Source: Podospora pseudoanserina
Taxonomy: Eukaryota; Ascomycota; Sordariomycetes; Sordariales; Podosporaceae
Length of the DNA: 64,000 nucleotides
Assembly (NCBI RefSeq): GCF_035222485.1
Contig: NC_085920.1
Coordinates: forward strand, 3,100,001-3,164,000
Direction: 5' to 3'
The translations under genes and the position numbers were made by a program. The notes under the pieces are model-generated. The model was given only the letters and a program-made list of their open reading frames with translations, was not told the origin of the DNA and did no database searches. Within the stretch, counting starts at the first letter, position 1. Each line of letters begins with the position of its first letter. This document shows, in pieces, positions 46,237 through 56,600 of the stretch.

Positions 46237-46299
<63 letters not shown>

Positions 46300-47930
46300 C
46301 ACACACAGCCACACACATTATTACCCAGTCATGTTCATTGTTTTTTTTTCCTTTTTTTTCTGCAGACTATTACCCCCAGGCCTTGTTGTTTTTTCTGCTC
46401 TTGCAAAGTCTTTTGCTGTTGCTGCTGCTGCTGTTGTTGTTGTTATTTGCTTTGTTGTTTTTTTCTGATGGTGTGTTGTTGTGTGTGGGATACCCGTTTG
46501 TCTTTAATGTTTGAGAGGGACAGAATTTCAAAAGGGGAGCGAGGGGCAGAAGAGGGAGAGGGATTTTGCAAGGTTTAGTTGTATGAAAGTAATATACCAC
46601 TTTTGATGTTTTGTTCTTTTGTGTGTTTAAACCTGCTTGTTCTTTTGGCTTTTTTTTGGGGCGATTTTAATGGGGGGGTTCATTGTTATACTATTACCGT
46701 TCTGCGGCGTATGATACCACCGTATATGATACTTTTTGTTCAATCTGGAAGAGTCAAAGATGGGTAGTTTTTGGGGGTTGGGATAAATGGTAATGTTCTT
46801 CTCTTCTTCACACGGGATGCTATGTTGGGAGGTGAGACATTTCAACTGGAGGGGTTGAATATATCTTGGTAACGTTCTCAAGCCGCGACTTGGCATGCCA
46901 GAGAGAGAGAGAGTGGGTGACTGATCGCCACGCGGGGAGGTAAGTGGTTGAGTCTGTTGTTGCAAGGAAGTTGAGTGCAAGTCCATTTCTACATGTGGCA
47001 GGGTTCGCAGTGGTGTGGGTGGGTGGGTGGTGCTTTCTTGAGAGGTTGGGCAGTGCCAGACGTTTGCTCCTTATCTCGAGTAAGTACAGAATCACCACTG
47101 CACCTACCGAAGAGTATGTGTGTACCGGAAGATTTTGGCTTGATATACTATGTATACCCGACTTTGGCGGCATAAACGTTTTTGCACATCTCCCGAAGAT
47201 ATGGGGGAGGGAGTAGGTGGTCGGTAGATCGGAGGTAGTTACAAGCTTTTGGTGATCTTCAGGGCAGGATGTGATCGTCGATGGACCGGATTGACATCAA
47301 CAAACACCAATCGCAGAAGAAGAGGTTATCGCCGGACGGTTTAAAGGATGGGGAGATCATTTGTCTGCTGGGTTTTGGATATTGCGACTCTGCCGGAGCT
47401 TCTCCCGCGGGGTTATAGTAGGGGTCTGAAGTATAGTGCTCATACCACCTTGTTCGGTGCTGGGACCCGTGAGGATTTCGACTTTGTCTAACGATTCTCC
47501 TAGGTTCCGTTGTACAGTATCCAACCTCACTTCGATCAGGTACCCAGTTCATGTTTCGACGGCCCGGTCATCCCGATCAGAAACTGGGAAGGAAAAGAGT
47601 TCCAATCTCATTCAGCTCAGGCTAAAGATAGGTTTTTGTGTCTGGATCAATGACACCGTCGGATGTCGACGAAAAATGTGGGACAGGATCGGTCTGGAGC
47701 AGGTTTCTCTCGCGCGCTTTCATATTTCAAACGAGGCGAAAGTTCCCATCCCTTCCTTGGTGTGCCCAGAAGATCTAGAATGTGGCCGTCGACATTCCTT
47801 ACCGGTTCTACGCTGAACCTACATTCCTTTGCCCTCAAACACTTTACGCGTGGGTTGCTTTAAAACCACCTACCTTCACATCACCTCCAGTCCTTTCTGT
47901 GTCAGCAGATTTTGAGAGGGTAGGTTGAAA
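46004..47930. other. 1.9-kb spacer with CA microsatellite
   Basis: This stretch holds a (CA)n tract, T-rich and TTG/CTG-repeat sequence (46330-46460) and no supported gene. The 187-codon frame at 46015-46578 runs through these repeats and is rejected. Confidence 0.5.
46239..46296 (+). repeat. (AC)29 microsatellite
   Basis: Fifty-eight bases of perfect AC repeat, followed by interrupted CA sequence to about 46317. Confidence 0.95.
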
Positions 47931-49554
47931 ATGTTGACCACAGCTACGATCCTCGTCCCCTTTTTGCTTGGTGGATTCCAAGTCGTGAAGGCGGCACCGA
48001 AGCAGGTTATTCAATTGAGTCCGCAGGAGGGGCTGGAGATTGTGTGCAATGCGGGGAGGTCTACGACGGTGACGGTTACGAGGACGGTGGAGGTTGCGAG
48101 GACGGTTTCGGTGATGGTTACCACGGGTGCACCGCAGGCTTCGGTTGGGGTGGTACGGAGTAGCTCCGGCTTGAGGGTGGTGTCGAGTAGTTCGAGGACT
48201 AGGACGGCGCCGCCGAGTACTGCTGGGTCTGTTGTTGGGGGTGGGGGTGGGAATGGGACGGGGTTTAGGAATGCGGTTTATTTTACGAATTGGTGAGTTC
48301 TTATCAACAATGAGTGGAGAGGGAAGGGGGCTAATGGTGAATAGGGGCATCTACGGCAACAACTTCCAGCCTCAGGACTTGCCGGCCGACAGGATCACAC
48401 ATGTGCTGTATTCGTTTGCGGATATTGCTTCTAATGGGGAGGTGTAGGTTTCTTATCTTTTCACATGCACAAGAAAACCGAGAACGCGGGCTAAGTGATC
48501 AACACACAGATTCTCCTCAGACACCTACTCCGACCTCGAAAAGCGCTACCCGACCGACTCCTGGAACGACCAAGGCAACAACGCCTACGGCTGCGTCAAG
48601 CAGATGTACCTCCTCAAGAAGAAGCACCGCCAGCTCAAGGTGCTGCTTTCCATCGGCGGGTGGACGTACTCTCCCAAATTCGCCCCCGTGGCTGCCACCG
48701 CCGCTGGCCGCAAAAGGTTTTGCTCTTCGGCGGTGAAGCTGGTCCAAGACTGGGGGTTTGACGGGTTGGATATCGACTGGGAGTATCCCGCCTCTGCGAC
48801 CGAAGCCGCTGATTTTGTTTCGCTGCTGAAAGAGTGCAGAGAGGCCTTGGATGAGTACTCTGCCAAGCACGCAAAGGGGTATCACATGCCTATTACTATT
48901 GCTTGTCCGGCGGGTCCGACGCATTATGGCCAGATGGATATCCCACGGATGGATAAGTATATTGACGCGTGGCATCTTATGGCGTATGACTATGCCGGGT
49001 CGTGGGATAGTGTCTCCGGGCATCAGAGCAATGTTTTCCTTAGCACGACTAATCCGAACTCTACAAAATTCTCGACGGAGAAGGCGGTGAATGATTATGT
49101 GGCCAAGGGGGTCGCGCCGGGGAAGATTGTGCTGGGACTGCCGCTTTATGGGAGGGGGTTTGAGGCTACGAGTGGGCCGGGGAGGCCGTATAATGGGATT
49201 GGCGAGGGGTCGGCGCAGGCGGGGATTTGGAATTATAAGGATTTGCCTAGGCCGGGGGCGAAAGAGTTTTGGGATGAGCAGGCGGTTGCGGCGTGGAGTT
49301 TTGATGAGAGGAAGCAGGAGTTTATTAGTTATGATACGGTTAGGAGTGCGGTGGAGAAGGTGAAGTATTTGAAGGGGAAGGGGTTGGGGGGGACGGTGTT
49401 TTGGGAGGCGGCGGGGGATAAGGTGAGGGAGGAGGAGAGTTTGGTGAGGACGGTGGTGAGGGAGTTTGGGGGGACGAATAAGTTGGCGGGGGCTTTGAAC
49501 TTGTTGAGTTATCCAGTTAGTGAGTACGATAATATTAGGGCGGGAATGCCTTGA
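47931..49554 (+). CDS. Secreted GH18 chitinase
   Basis: Cleaves beta-1,4-linked GlcNAc chains in the cell wall or outside the cell. Exons 47931-48292, 48345-48443 and 48510-49554 give 501 residues. A signal peptide is seen ([21 protein letters not shown]). A Val/Thr/Ser-rich linker spans about 40-105 and the GH18 barrel starts [15 protein letters not shown]. Catalytic motif DGLDIDWE covers 238-245, with Glu245 as acid; [15 protein letters not shown] and [10 protein letters not shown] are other barrel strands. No chitin-binding module is seen. The domain order suggests a subgroup A/V-type fungal chitinase. The real start is the ATG at 47931; the frame extends six bases further up only through a TTG. 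The coding strand is C-rich in the middle and G-rich after about 49,080. It ends about 300 bp from the convergent peptide cluster. Confidence 0.93.
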
Positions 49555-49849
49555 AAGGGGGTTGTGATGGGTGGGTTGGGTGGTGTTTTGTTTTGCAATT
49601 TTGTACATATTGGTTTGTTTTTTTGGTTCGGGACGTTTACCACTTCTTGTCTCTCGTTTTAGGACACCTTGTCTGGCTTCGGTTTCATGTTGGAGTTTGT
49701 ATTGCTCTTCTTCTTTTGCAATTTTTTGGCTTGATACTATAGCAATACGGCCATCTTTGATGATGAATAAATTCCAGGTTTCCTTGACTTCATCACCGCC
49801 TGTCTGCTATCCAGCGTCCACATTCCTTCTTCCATTACATATCAGCGAC

Positions 49850-50166
49850 TCATTTACACCAGTCAAAGCACGGCGACTCCTCATGGCCCGATTTTTTCGT
49901 CTTGACTTCGTTGTTATCGTCACAATAGAACCCGAGGTCTTTGCAGTCCTGGCTCACGTCCAAGTCGGCGATAGGACATTGGAGTACAAGGAGTGCTGAC
50001 TCGGCTTCGGGGATCTTTGGTGAACTGATCAGGGCAAAAGCTTGACCGGTGCCCGTCACCAACAGAGCGAGTGCCGCAATCAACCACCAGGTAAGATGAA
50101 AAGTGTGTGAGATATTTCTGGCTAAACAAGTGTGCTAAGTCAAGTGGAGGCATACCTTCATGTTTT
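49850..50166 (-). pseudogene. Small secreted Cys-rich peptide C, splice acceptor missing
   Basis: This is the third member of the local peptide family. The minus-strand frame ending at 49850 encodes a hydrophobic leader (LIAALALLVTGTGQAFA) and then LQCPIADLDVSQDCKDLGFYC, DDNNEV and ESPCFDWCK, clearly homologous to peptide B. An ATGAAG followed by a good donor (GTATGC) lies at 50166-50150, matching exon 1 of its paralogues. No AG is found where the acceptor should be, just before the leader codons (CTTACCTGGTGG). The only in-frame AG would leave a 21-bp intron, which is too short. The gene also stops one cysteine earlier than B. It may be decaying or may use an unusual start or splice. It was not possible to choose between these. 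Confidence 0.6.
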
Positions 50167-50467
50167 TGATGGAGTTTTGCCTCAGTCTTCGTCAGATTTA
50201 GTGGCAAGGCTGTTGATTGACCGACTTGGACTGGATGAATTCACGTAGTGGAAAGGAACAAAGCTGCTGTTATACCTCCAGGCCGCAGTATCACACCAAC
50301 TCGGTCCCGGCAACCTTTTTTCGGAGCACAGTAACCTCAAGTAATGTTGCATACATCGTCGTCCAAGTGGTTACAATGTTTCATGATATTTCCCCAGAGT
50401 CAGGTTACTCCTCAATGATATTTTCTCATGCTCAAGTTACAGAATGTACAACGCTAGGCCCCTTTCT

Positions 50468-50767
50468 TCACAAACGAACACACTTGCACCATTCAAAGCA
50501 AGGTGACTCTCCAAACCCAGCTTCGACGGCTTGAACCGACCCATCGTCTTCGCAGTAGAAGCCGTAGTCTTCACATTCTTTGGCCACATTCAAGTCTGCA
50601 ACGGGGCAGTCAAGATGGCCTAGCTGCTCGTCGGGTGTTGTTGTAGCATCGGGGGTGGCTGGGAGGGCAAGGCCTACTGCTGCGAGGGCAAGTATAGCGA
50701 GGGTGGTGAGCTGAGAGGTGTTAGTATTTATCTAGATATCTGAAACTAGGTAGAATCATGCCTTCAT
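50468..50767 (-). CDS. Small secreted Cys-rich peptide B
   Basis: I do not recognise the family. Exon 1 (50767-50762) encodes only Met-Lys. A 51-bp intron follows, with a GC donor (AAG/GCATGA) instead of GT and a CTCAG acceptor, and exon 2 (50710-50468) completes 82 residues. The leader LTTLAILALAAVGLALPAT is a signal peptide. The mature part has six cysteines: DCPVADLN, KECEDYGFYCEDDGSV, then ESPCFEWCKCVRL. The spacing C-x10-C-x6-C-x17-C-x3-C-x-C is shared in outline by genes A and C. Secretion and disulfide bonding are inferred. Its job is unknown; defence, signalling and wall-binding are all possible. Confidence 0.65.
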
Positions 50768-51261
50768 GGTTGGTGACTGTTGGGGGTGCTCGATGACGGT
50801 TGATGGTAGGTTTGAGTGTAGGAAGGCGTTGGGGTGATTGGGATAGATTGGGTGCTTGAAAGCTATGAAGATTGTGCAATATGTTCTGCTTGTTTTATAC
50901 CTATCTAGCACCCCTCATGTGTAATCAGGCCTCCAAATTTCATGGAATGTTCGTTGGAATACCAAGAGAACACCTGATGTCTTTGAACCTGCATCCCCTG
51001 GAATCTTATGATGACGAAGCTCATGATAATCAACCAAATTCCTCTCCAAACTTGAAACCACTTCTCCACGGAGCTTAGCAGAACCCCGAGGCTGAAGACA
51101 CCTAGGGCTCAACTTCGCATCTCAACCCGCGAACGAGCGAGCCAATAGCCAGATCTTTCCTCTGTACCTCCCCGTTCTCGTCACAATTTGAGGTACATGA
51201 CTATTTCCCATCTAGGTGATACCCCCAAGATCTCAACCTTCCACGACTTCCATCGCAGAAA

Positions 51262-51596
51262 TTATTTCCTATCAGGATCCCAGTAAGTCTGGCATCTGCA
51301 ATAAAGACAGCAAAGCGAGCCGACAGTCTCATCTATCATCTTGACCGCGCCATCGCTATCGCAATAGAATCCTATCCTAGCGCAGCTTTCGGTTGTGCTG
51401 GTGGGGATTGATGAGCAGTCGAGGTCATATCGTTTGATCAGTGCCGGCCCTGGGGCGACTTCAGTCATGGGCGAGGAGGCCAGAGTGCTGGTTGCCAGAA
51501 GGGTGAGGGTCGGGGCGAGGGTGATGAGCTGATGTATAGGGGATTGGTCAGTCAAAGCGCGTGGATTTCGTGACTAGAGTCGGGACATACGTTCAT
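51262..51596 (-). CDS. Small secreted Cys-rich peptide A
   Basis: This is the first member of the local family. Exon 1 (51596-51591) encodes Met-Asn, a 62-bp intron (GTATGT to CATCAG) follows in phase 0, and exon 2 (51528-51262) completes 90 residues. A signal peptide (LITLAPTLTLLATSTLASS) is followed by a short pro-part ending in KR, a possible Kex2 site, and then YDLDCSSIP, ESCARIGFYCDSDGAV, and a terminal LCCLYCRCQTYWDPDRK. The GFYC-x-D block and the terminal cysteine cluster match B and C; there is one extra cysteine in the cluster. The function is unknown. Confidence 0.72.
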
Positions 51597-52388
51597 GGTT
51601 GCTGATGTGCCGATTTCTGGCAGGCAAGTGTTGCCAATAGAGATGATGTGCGGTAGGATTGTTGTTAATCCGGCAGATGGTCTGGGTACCTATTCAAGGG
51701 AGTACTGATACCTCCCTTCGAATACCCCAACACCAGAAGTAATGTCTCAGTTGGTGTCTTGCATGATCTGACAAGACTTTATTAGAGATACACATGTTCT
51801 GCACAACTGCAGCTTTAAGAACCTTCATATTTGGTTTGAGCCATGTCTTGATCAGTTTGTGCCCCGGGGTTCTGGAGAGTATTGGTGTTGAGCACGATAC
51901 CTACCAACCTACATATCCAGCGAACTGGTTTTCAAGATAACCTTATCTAAAGGATCTTGCCGAAATGGTGTCTCAAGTCATCAGTTGGGCGCATTGTAAC
52001 TCATGAATGGCCGAGTTAAGAAGCCATTGGCTGTCGATAGGTAACTGGAAGGTGTGAAGAATGAAGCGGTGTCGACTTGTTCATTGGTAGTTACCTCGAC
52101 CCAAAAAACCTGGGAGTAATTTCAGATATTATGTCTCTCATGGCGAGATTGAAACCAAAAATTACAATCAGAAGGTTATCATTCAATGCAAACAGCTTCA
52201 AGTCATTACAATGCTATGTGTGGTTGTTCCTGAAAAGAAGGGTTAGGGTTCACCGTGCTCAACAGCGATGACGTATCTCTCTGTGCTCACTAGCCACAAA
52301 GCCGCGAACGCCAACACCTAGCTCTACCCAACAGCGCAACGTGGTCCATGACCTGTCGCCTTGTTTCCATCAAAGTGCATACCATAAA
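51597..52388. other. 0.8-kb spacer
   Basis: This lies between the divergent peptide A and FAS1 genes and probably contains both promoters. No gene is supported. Confidence 0.45.
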
Positions 52389-53131
52389 ATGCGCCCTGCT
52401 CTTATTTCTGTCGTTGCTCTGAGTGCCGCCGTTTCCTGTCAACTTGTCGTACCCCTCTTGCAGCAAAGAGCGGAAGCAGCCCCGCCGTCACAGCGAACTC
52501 TCAACCACAATCAAAAGATCATGGACCCCAACAACAGCCCCGGTCCGGCATTGCCTCCGGACTCCGGAGTTCCGTCGAGGACTGACCCACCTCCGCACTC
52601 CGGCGGCGGTGGTGTTATCCTTTCGGATGTGATCGGCCGGGATAGGTCTGTCAACTTATTTGCAGGGTATAGTCACCTCGGCACCTTTCTAGTCCGATAA
52701 GATTCACTAACATATCGTGGTATAGCTTCATCAGAGATATTGAATCCACCTCTGTTCGGCTTGATGACCCGTCAAAAAACACAACGGTGCTCGCACCGCT
52801 CAACTCTGCGGTGGAGGGCTTACCTCGTAAACCATGGGAAGATCCCAGAGAGTACGGTGCCCTTGGGCCCAATGCTTATGAAGGAGGTGATGGCCATGAG
52901 AGGGCACAGAAGAACATTCAGCGGTTTGTGGAGGCTCACCTTATCCCGGTTGGTGTCTGGTCCAAGGGCCAGAAGGTGAAGACTCTGCTTGGGGATAGGG
53001 AGGTGTGGTGGGAAGAAAGGGAAGACGGGACCCGTGTGGTGCAGCCGGGGGATATTGAGGTTGTTGAGGTTTCGAGCTCTGTTGCGAATGGTGAGGTGTG
53101 GATTTTGAAGAAGGTTCGGAATTATGCCTGA
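52389..53131 (+). CDS. Secretory-pathway FAS1 (fasciclin) domain protein
   Basis: A single FAS1-domain protein conserved in ascomycetes; related proteins are membrane- or vacuole-associated adhesion-like proteins, but this one has no known activity. Exons 52389-52666 and 52726-53131 (59-bp intron, phase 2) give 227 residues. The N-terminus MRPALISVVALSAAVSCQLV is a signal peptide. A Pro-rich disordered stretch covers about 25-75. The FAS1 domain starts at GGGVILSDVIGRDRSVNLFA and includes NTTVLAPLNSAV, the H1-like box, an insert with YGALGPNAYEGGDGHERAQ, and the C-terminal box PGDIEVVEVSSSVANGEVWI. There is no GPI signal or second FAS1 domain. Confidence 0.82.
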
Positions 53132-53656
53132 AGGGGGGTTTTGGGAATGTGTTTGTATAGATGTTGGTTTTACACAAGCCATCGTTTGATGTCGTCTATG
53201 ACAGGATAGAATGTTGGCTGAATCGGAGCTCCTGATATAAGGAAATATATATTCCCTGTATACCTGAATGATACATATCCTCACCAGAGACGCCTCCACA
53301 TCTGATGGGCTGGCAGACGGGGTGTACCTTGCATTAGACTTGCTGTCACGTGCAGGGCATATCGTCATCCCCCTTATCCGAGGCCGGTGTTTTCCCGGAG
53401 TTGTTGGGCTTTATCGATAAGAATGCGACGGAACTTGCCATCCATTCATTCTGCACAGCAGTGGCTAGCAACGCCTCCTTTCTACACTGGCGAAAACACA
53501 GCTGTCTCAGACCAGAAGCCCTTGTCTTGGTAGATGACTTCTTGTGGAAGGCCCATATGATCGCAGTGATAGCTGTAAGCTGCCCTGTACGCCCCCGTCC
53601 GGTGCTTTTATTGATGATCTAAACCTTTGCATAGAGGCTTCGCGCAGCCGTCCACG
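53132..53656. other. SIN3 promoter and leader region
   Basis: The 525 bp between the FAS1 stop and the SIN3 start hold no supported gene. The frame extending from 53627 begins at TTG, so it was not used as the start. Confidence 0.45.
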
Positions 53657-56600
53657 ATGAATAGCCAGCCCCTGCACCCAGGCCCCGGAGCCGCCTTTGA
53701 CCGTGAGCGCGACATGGAGGAGCAACGCCATCGTGCCCTCCAACAGGACGAGATTGCCCGACGGGAACGAGAAAGAGAGCGCGACCGTGACCGTGACCGC
53801 GACCGTGATCGTGACGACGCTGAGCGCCAGCACCGCGAACCCTACCAGCCCGCTGCCCCCCATCACAGCAGTGCCGGCTCCCTCCCTATCCACCAACCCG
53901 TCGCATCCAGAATATCCAACTCCATCACCGGCCCTGGAGGCTTGCTGGCAAACCACAATAATCCTGCCCCCGCTCTGCCAGTTGGTGGACCTCCCGGCCC
54001 TGCGCCTAGCTTTGGTGGAGCGCTTCACTCTGCCGAGGCCGGTCGCCCCCCTCAGCATGGCGCCCCCGGAGCTGCCCCAGCCCCTCAGCACCAGATGTTT
54101 GGACCTATGGTACATGGACCAAATGGTCCTCCTCCCAACTCCTTGGGTGGTGCCGGTGGAGGGCCGGGACCAGCTGCCATCTTCGGCGGGCCGTTGCAGC
54201 AGCAGCAGCAGCAGCAGGAGAATGGGCGGGCGCTGGCGCAAGAAGGGGCCCGCAGCATGCAGCAGCTCCCCTTTGGCCCCGGCGTAAATCCTCCTCATGG
54301 CATGACTCCTGGCTCAAATAACATGGGCCAAGGGCAGCAGCCGATCTTGAACGTAGGTGACCTTGCGGTGGTAATGTTGAAACGTTGGCGCTGACTGTGA
54401 CATCACGGAATAGGATGCGTTGAGCTATCTTGATCAGGTGAAGGTTCAGTTCTCCGAACAGCCCGATGTGTACAACAAATTCTTGGACATTATGAAGGAC
54501 TTCAAGAGTCAAACGTGGGTGCTCTCTGTTGTGATCTGATTGGTGATGCGAAGAGCAGGTTCACTAACGTGGAGCAGAATCGACACGCCGGGCGTGATCA
54601 ATAGGGTGTCCGAGCTTTTCGCTGGCCATCCGACGTTAATCCAAGGGTTCAACACCTTCCTCCCTCCTGGCTATCGCATCGAGTGCGGCCTGGAGAACAA
54701 CCCCAATAGCATCCGCGTGACCACCCCATCCGGGTCCATGATTCACTCGATCGGAGCGCCCCGACCAGCGCAACTCGAGCCAGCACCTCCGACATCGAAC
54801 CCTCCTCAAGGATACATTGGCACCGTGAGACCTGGGCCGTGGCAGCAGGTTTTGCAACACAGCGTGGAAAGTCCCGAGGCTGCCTTCAGTGTCCCGGCCC
54901 AGAACGGTCCACCAGGGTTCCCTGGCTCAAGCCAGAGCGCGTCTTTCGAAACTAGCCCGAATCAACCAAGATCAGTGCCGGCGGTTCCCAACGGTTCTGC
55001 CCTGAGCCAACCTCCAGTCCCGCGAACAGCACACACTCCAACACCTGGCGCCGGTCCACCAAGTGCAAACGGTTCTGCCGCTCAGCAGGCCAGCATGGAA
55101 AAGCGGGGACCCGTCGAGTTCAACCACGCGATCAGTTACGTGAATAAGATCAAGGTACGCGACTTTTTTTCCCCTGTTGCTCCCGTGCGTATTGTTTCCT
55201 ATTCACCTCGAGTCTCAATGGGGCACTTCAATGGGGAGTCGATGGGTCAAGCAAGCACAGAGTGGATACACTTTTTTCTCTCCCTGGCACAACGCCCATT
55301 GACGCCTTCTCTTATTCAGAATCGCTTCCAGGACAAACCCGAAATCTACAAGCAATTCTTGGAGATACTCCAAACGTACCAACGCGAGCAAAAGCCCATC
55401 CAAGACGTATATTCGCAAGTCACGACGCTCTTCCACTCGGCCCCCGATCTTCTCGAAGACTTCAAACAATTTCTCCCTGAGTCGGCCGCGCAGACCCGAT
55501 CCGCCGGTCAGCGACCTGACGAAACGATGCCCATGGCAATCACCACTCCCACGCCCCAGCCCGGCAGTCTCCAGCGCGACGGTCCCAAGATGCCTCCAGT
55601 TGGCAATTTTGCGCCACCGGCGAGCGCCGCGAAGGAGACCAAGAAGCGACGCGCCGAGAAACCTGCGACTGCCGCTTCTGCCTCTGTCGCGAACGAACAA
55701 GCGCAGTCATCTGCTCTCCGCGGATCATTACCTGCCGCCACGACTGGCAACAAACGGATGAAGGTGACACACAAGCCCAACAATGCCGATGTTGCCTTTA
55801 TCGAGTCAACTTTGACTCCCACTATGCCCGAGCCTCTCCCGCCCACTCCCATCAACATTTCCCACCAAGACGAGCTTGCTTTTTTCGAGAAAGTCAAGAA
55901 GCACATTGGCAACCGAACCGCCAACACAGAATTCCTCAAGCTGATCAATATGTGGAACAACGACCTGATCGACACACCTACCTTGGTCTACAAGGCGAAC
56001 CAGTTTATGGGCGGCAATCCCGAGTTGCTTGCCAGTCTGCGGGCTATCCTCAGGTACGACGACGCCACAGATGATTTCGTCGAGAACAAACCCGAGCCAC
56101 CCACGGGCAAGGTTTCCCTGAGCAATTGTCGCGGCTTCGGCCCGAGCTACCGACTCCTCCCTAGAAGGGAACGGCTCAAGCCTTGCACCGGCCGCGACGA
56201 GCTCTGCCAATCGGTTCTCAATGATGAGTGGGCGTCACACCCGACCTGGGCCTCCGAAGACTCCGGTTTTGTTGCCCACAGAAAGAATGCGTATGAGGAA
56301 GGTCTCCACCGTATCGAGGAGGAACGCCATGACTACGACTTCTTCATCGAGGCCAACCAGAAGTGCATCCAGCTCTTGGAGCCCATTGCTCACAGCATGC
56401 TCAACATGCCGGCGTCAGAAAGACACAACTTCACCATGCCTGTAGGACTCGGAGGGCAGAGTACTTCGATCTACAAGAGGGTGTTGAAGAAGATTTACGG
56501 CCCGGAGAAGGGCTGCGAAGTTGCCAACGACTTGTTCCGAAACCCCTACGCCGTTGTACCTATTGTGTTGGCGCGTTTGAAGCAGAAGGACGAGGAGTGG

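Noticed and set aside
46015-46578. 187-codon frame with a His/Thr repeat
   Set aside because: It is translation of the AC microsatellite and T-rich 3' sequence after the MSB1-like gene.
48517-49608. 363-codon minus-strand frame
   Set aside because: It is the antisense shadow of the chitinase gene.
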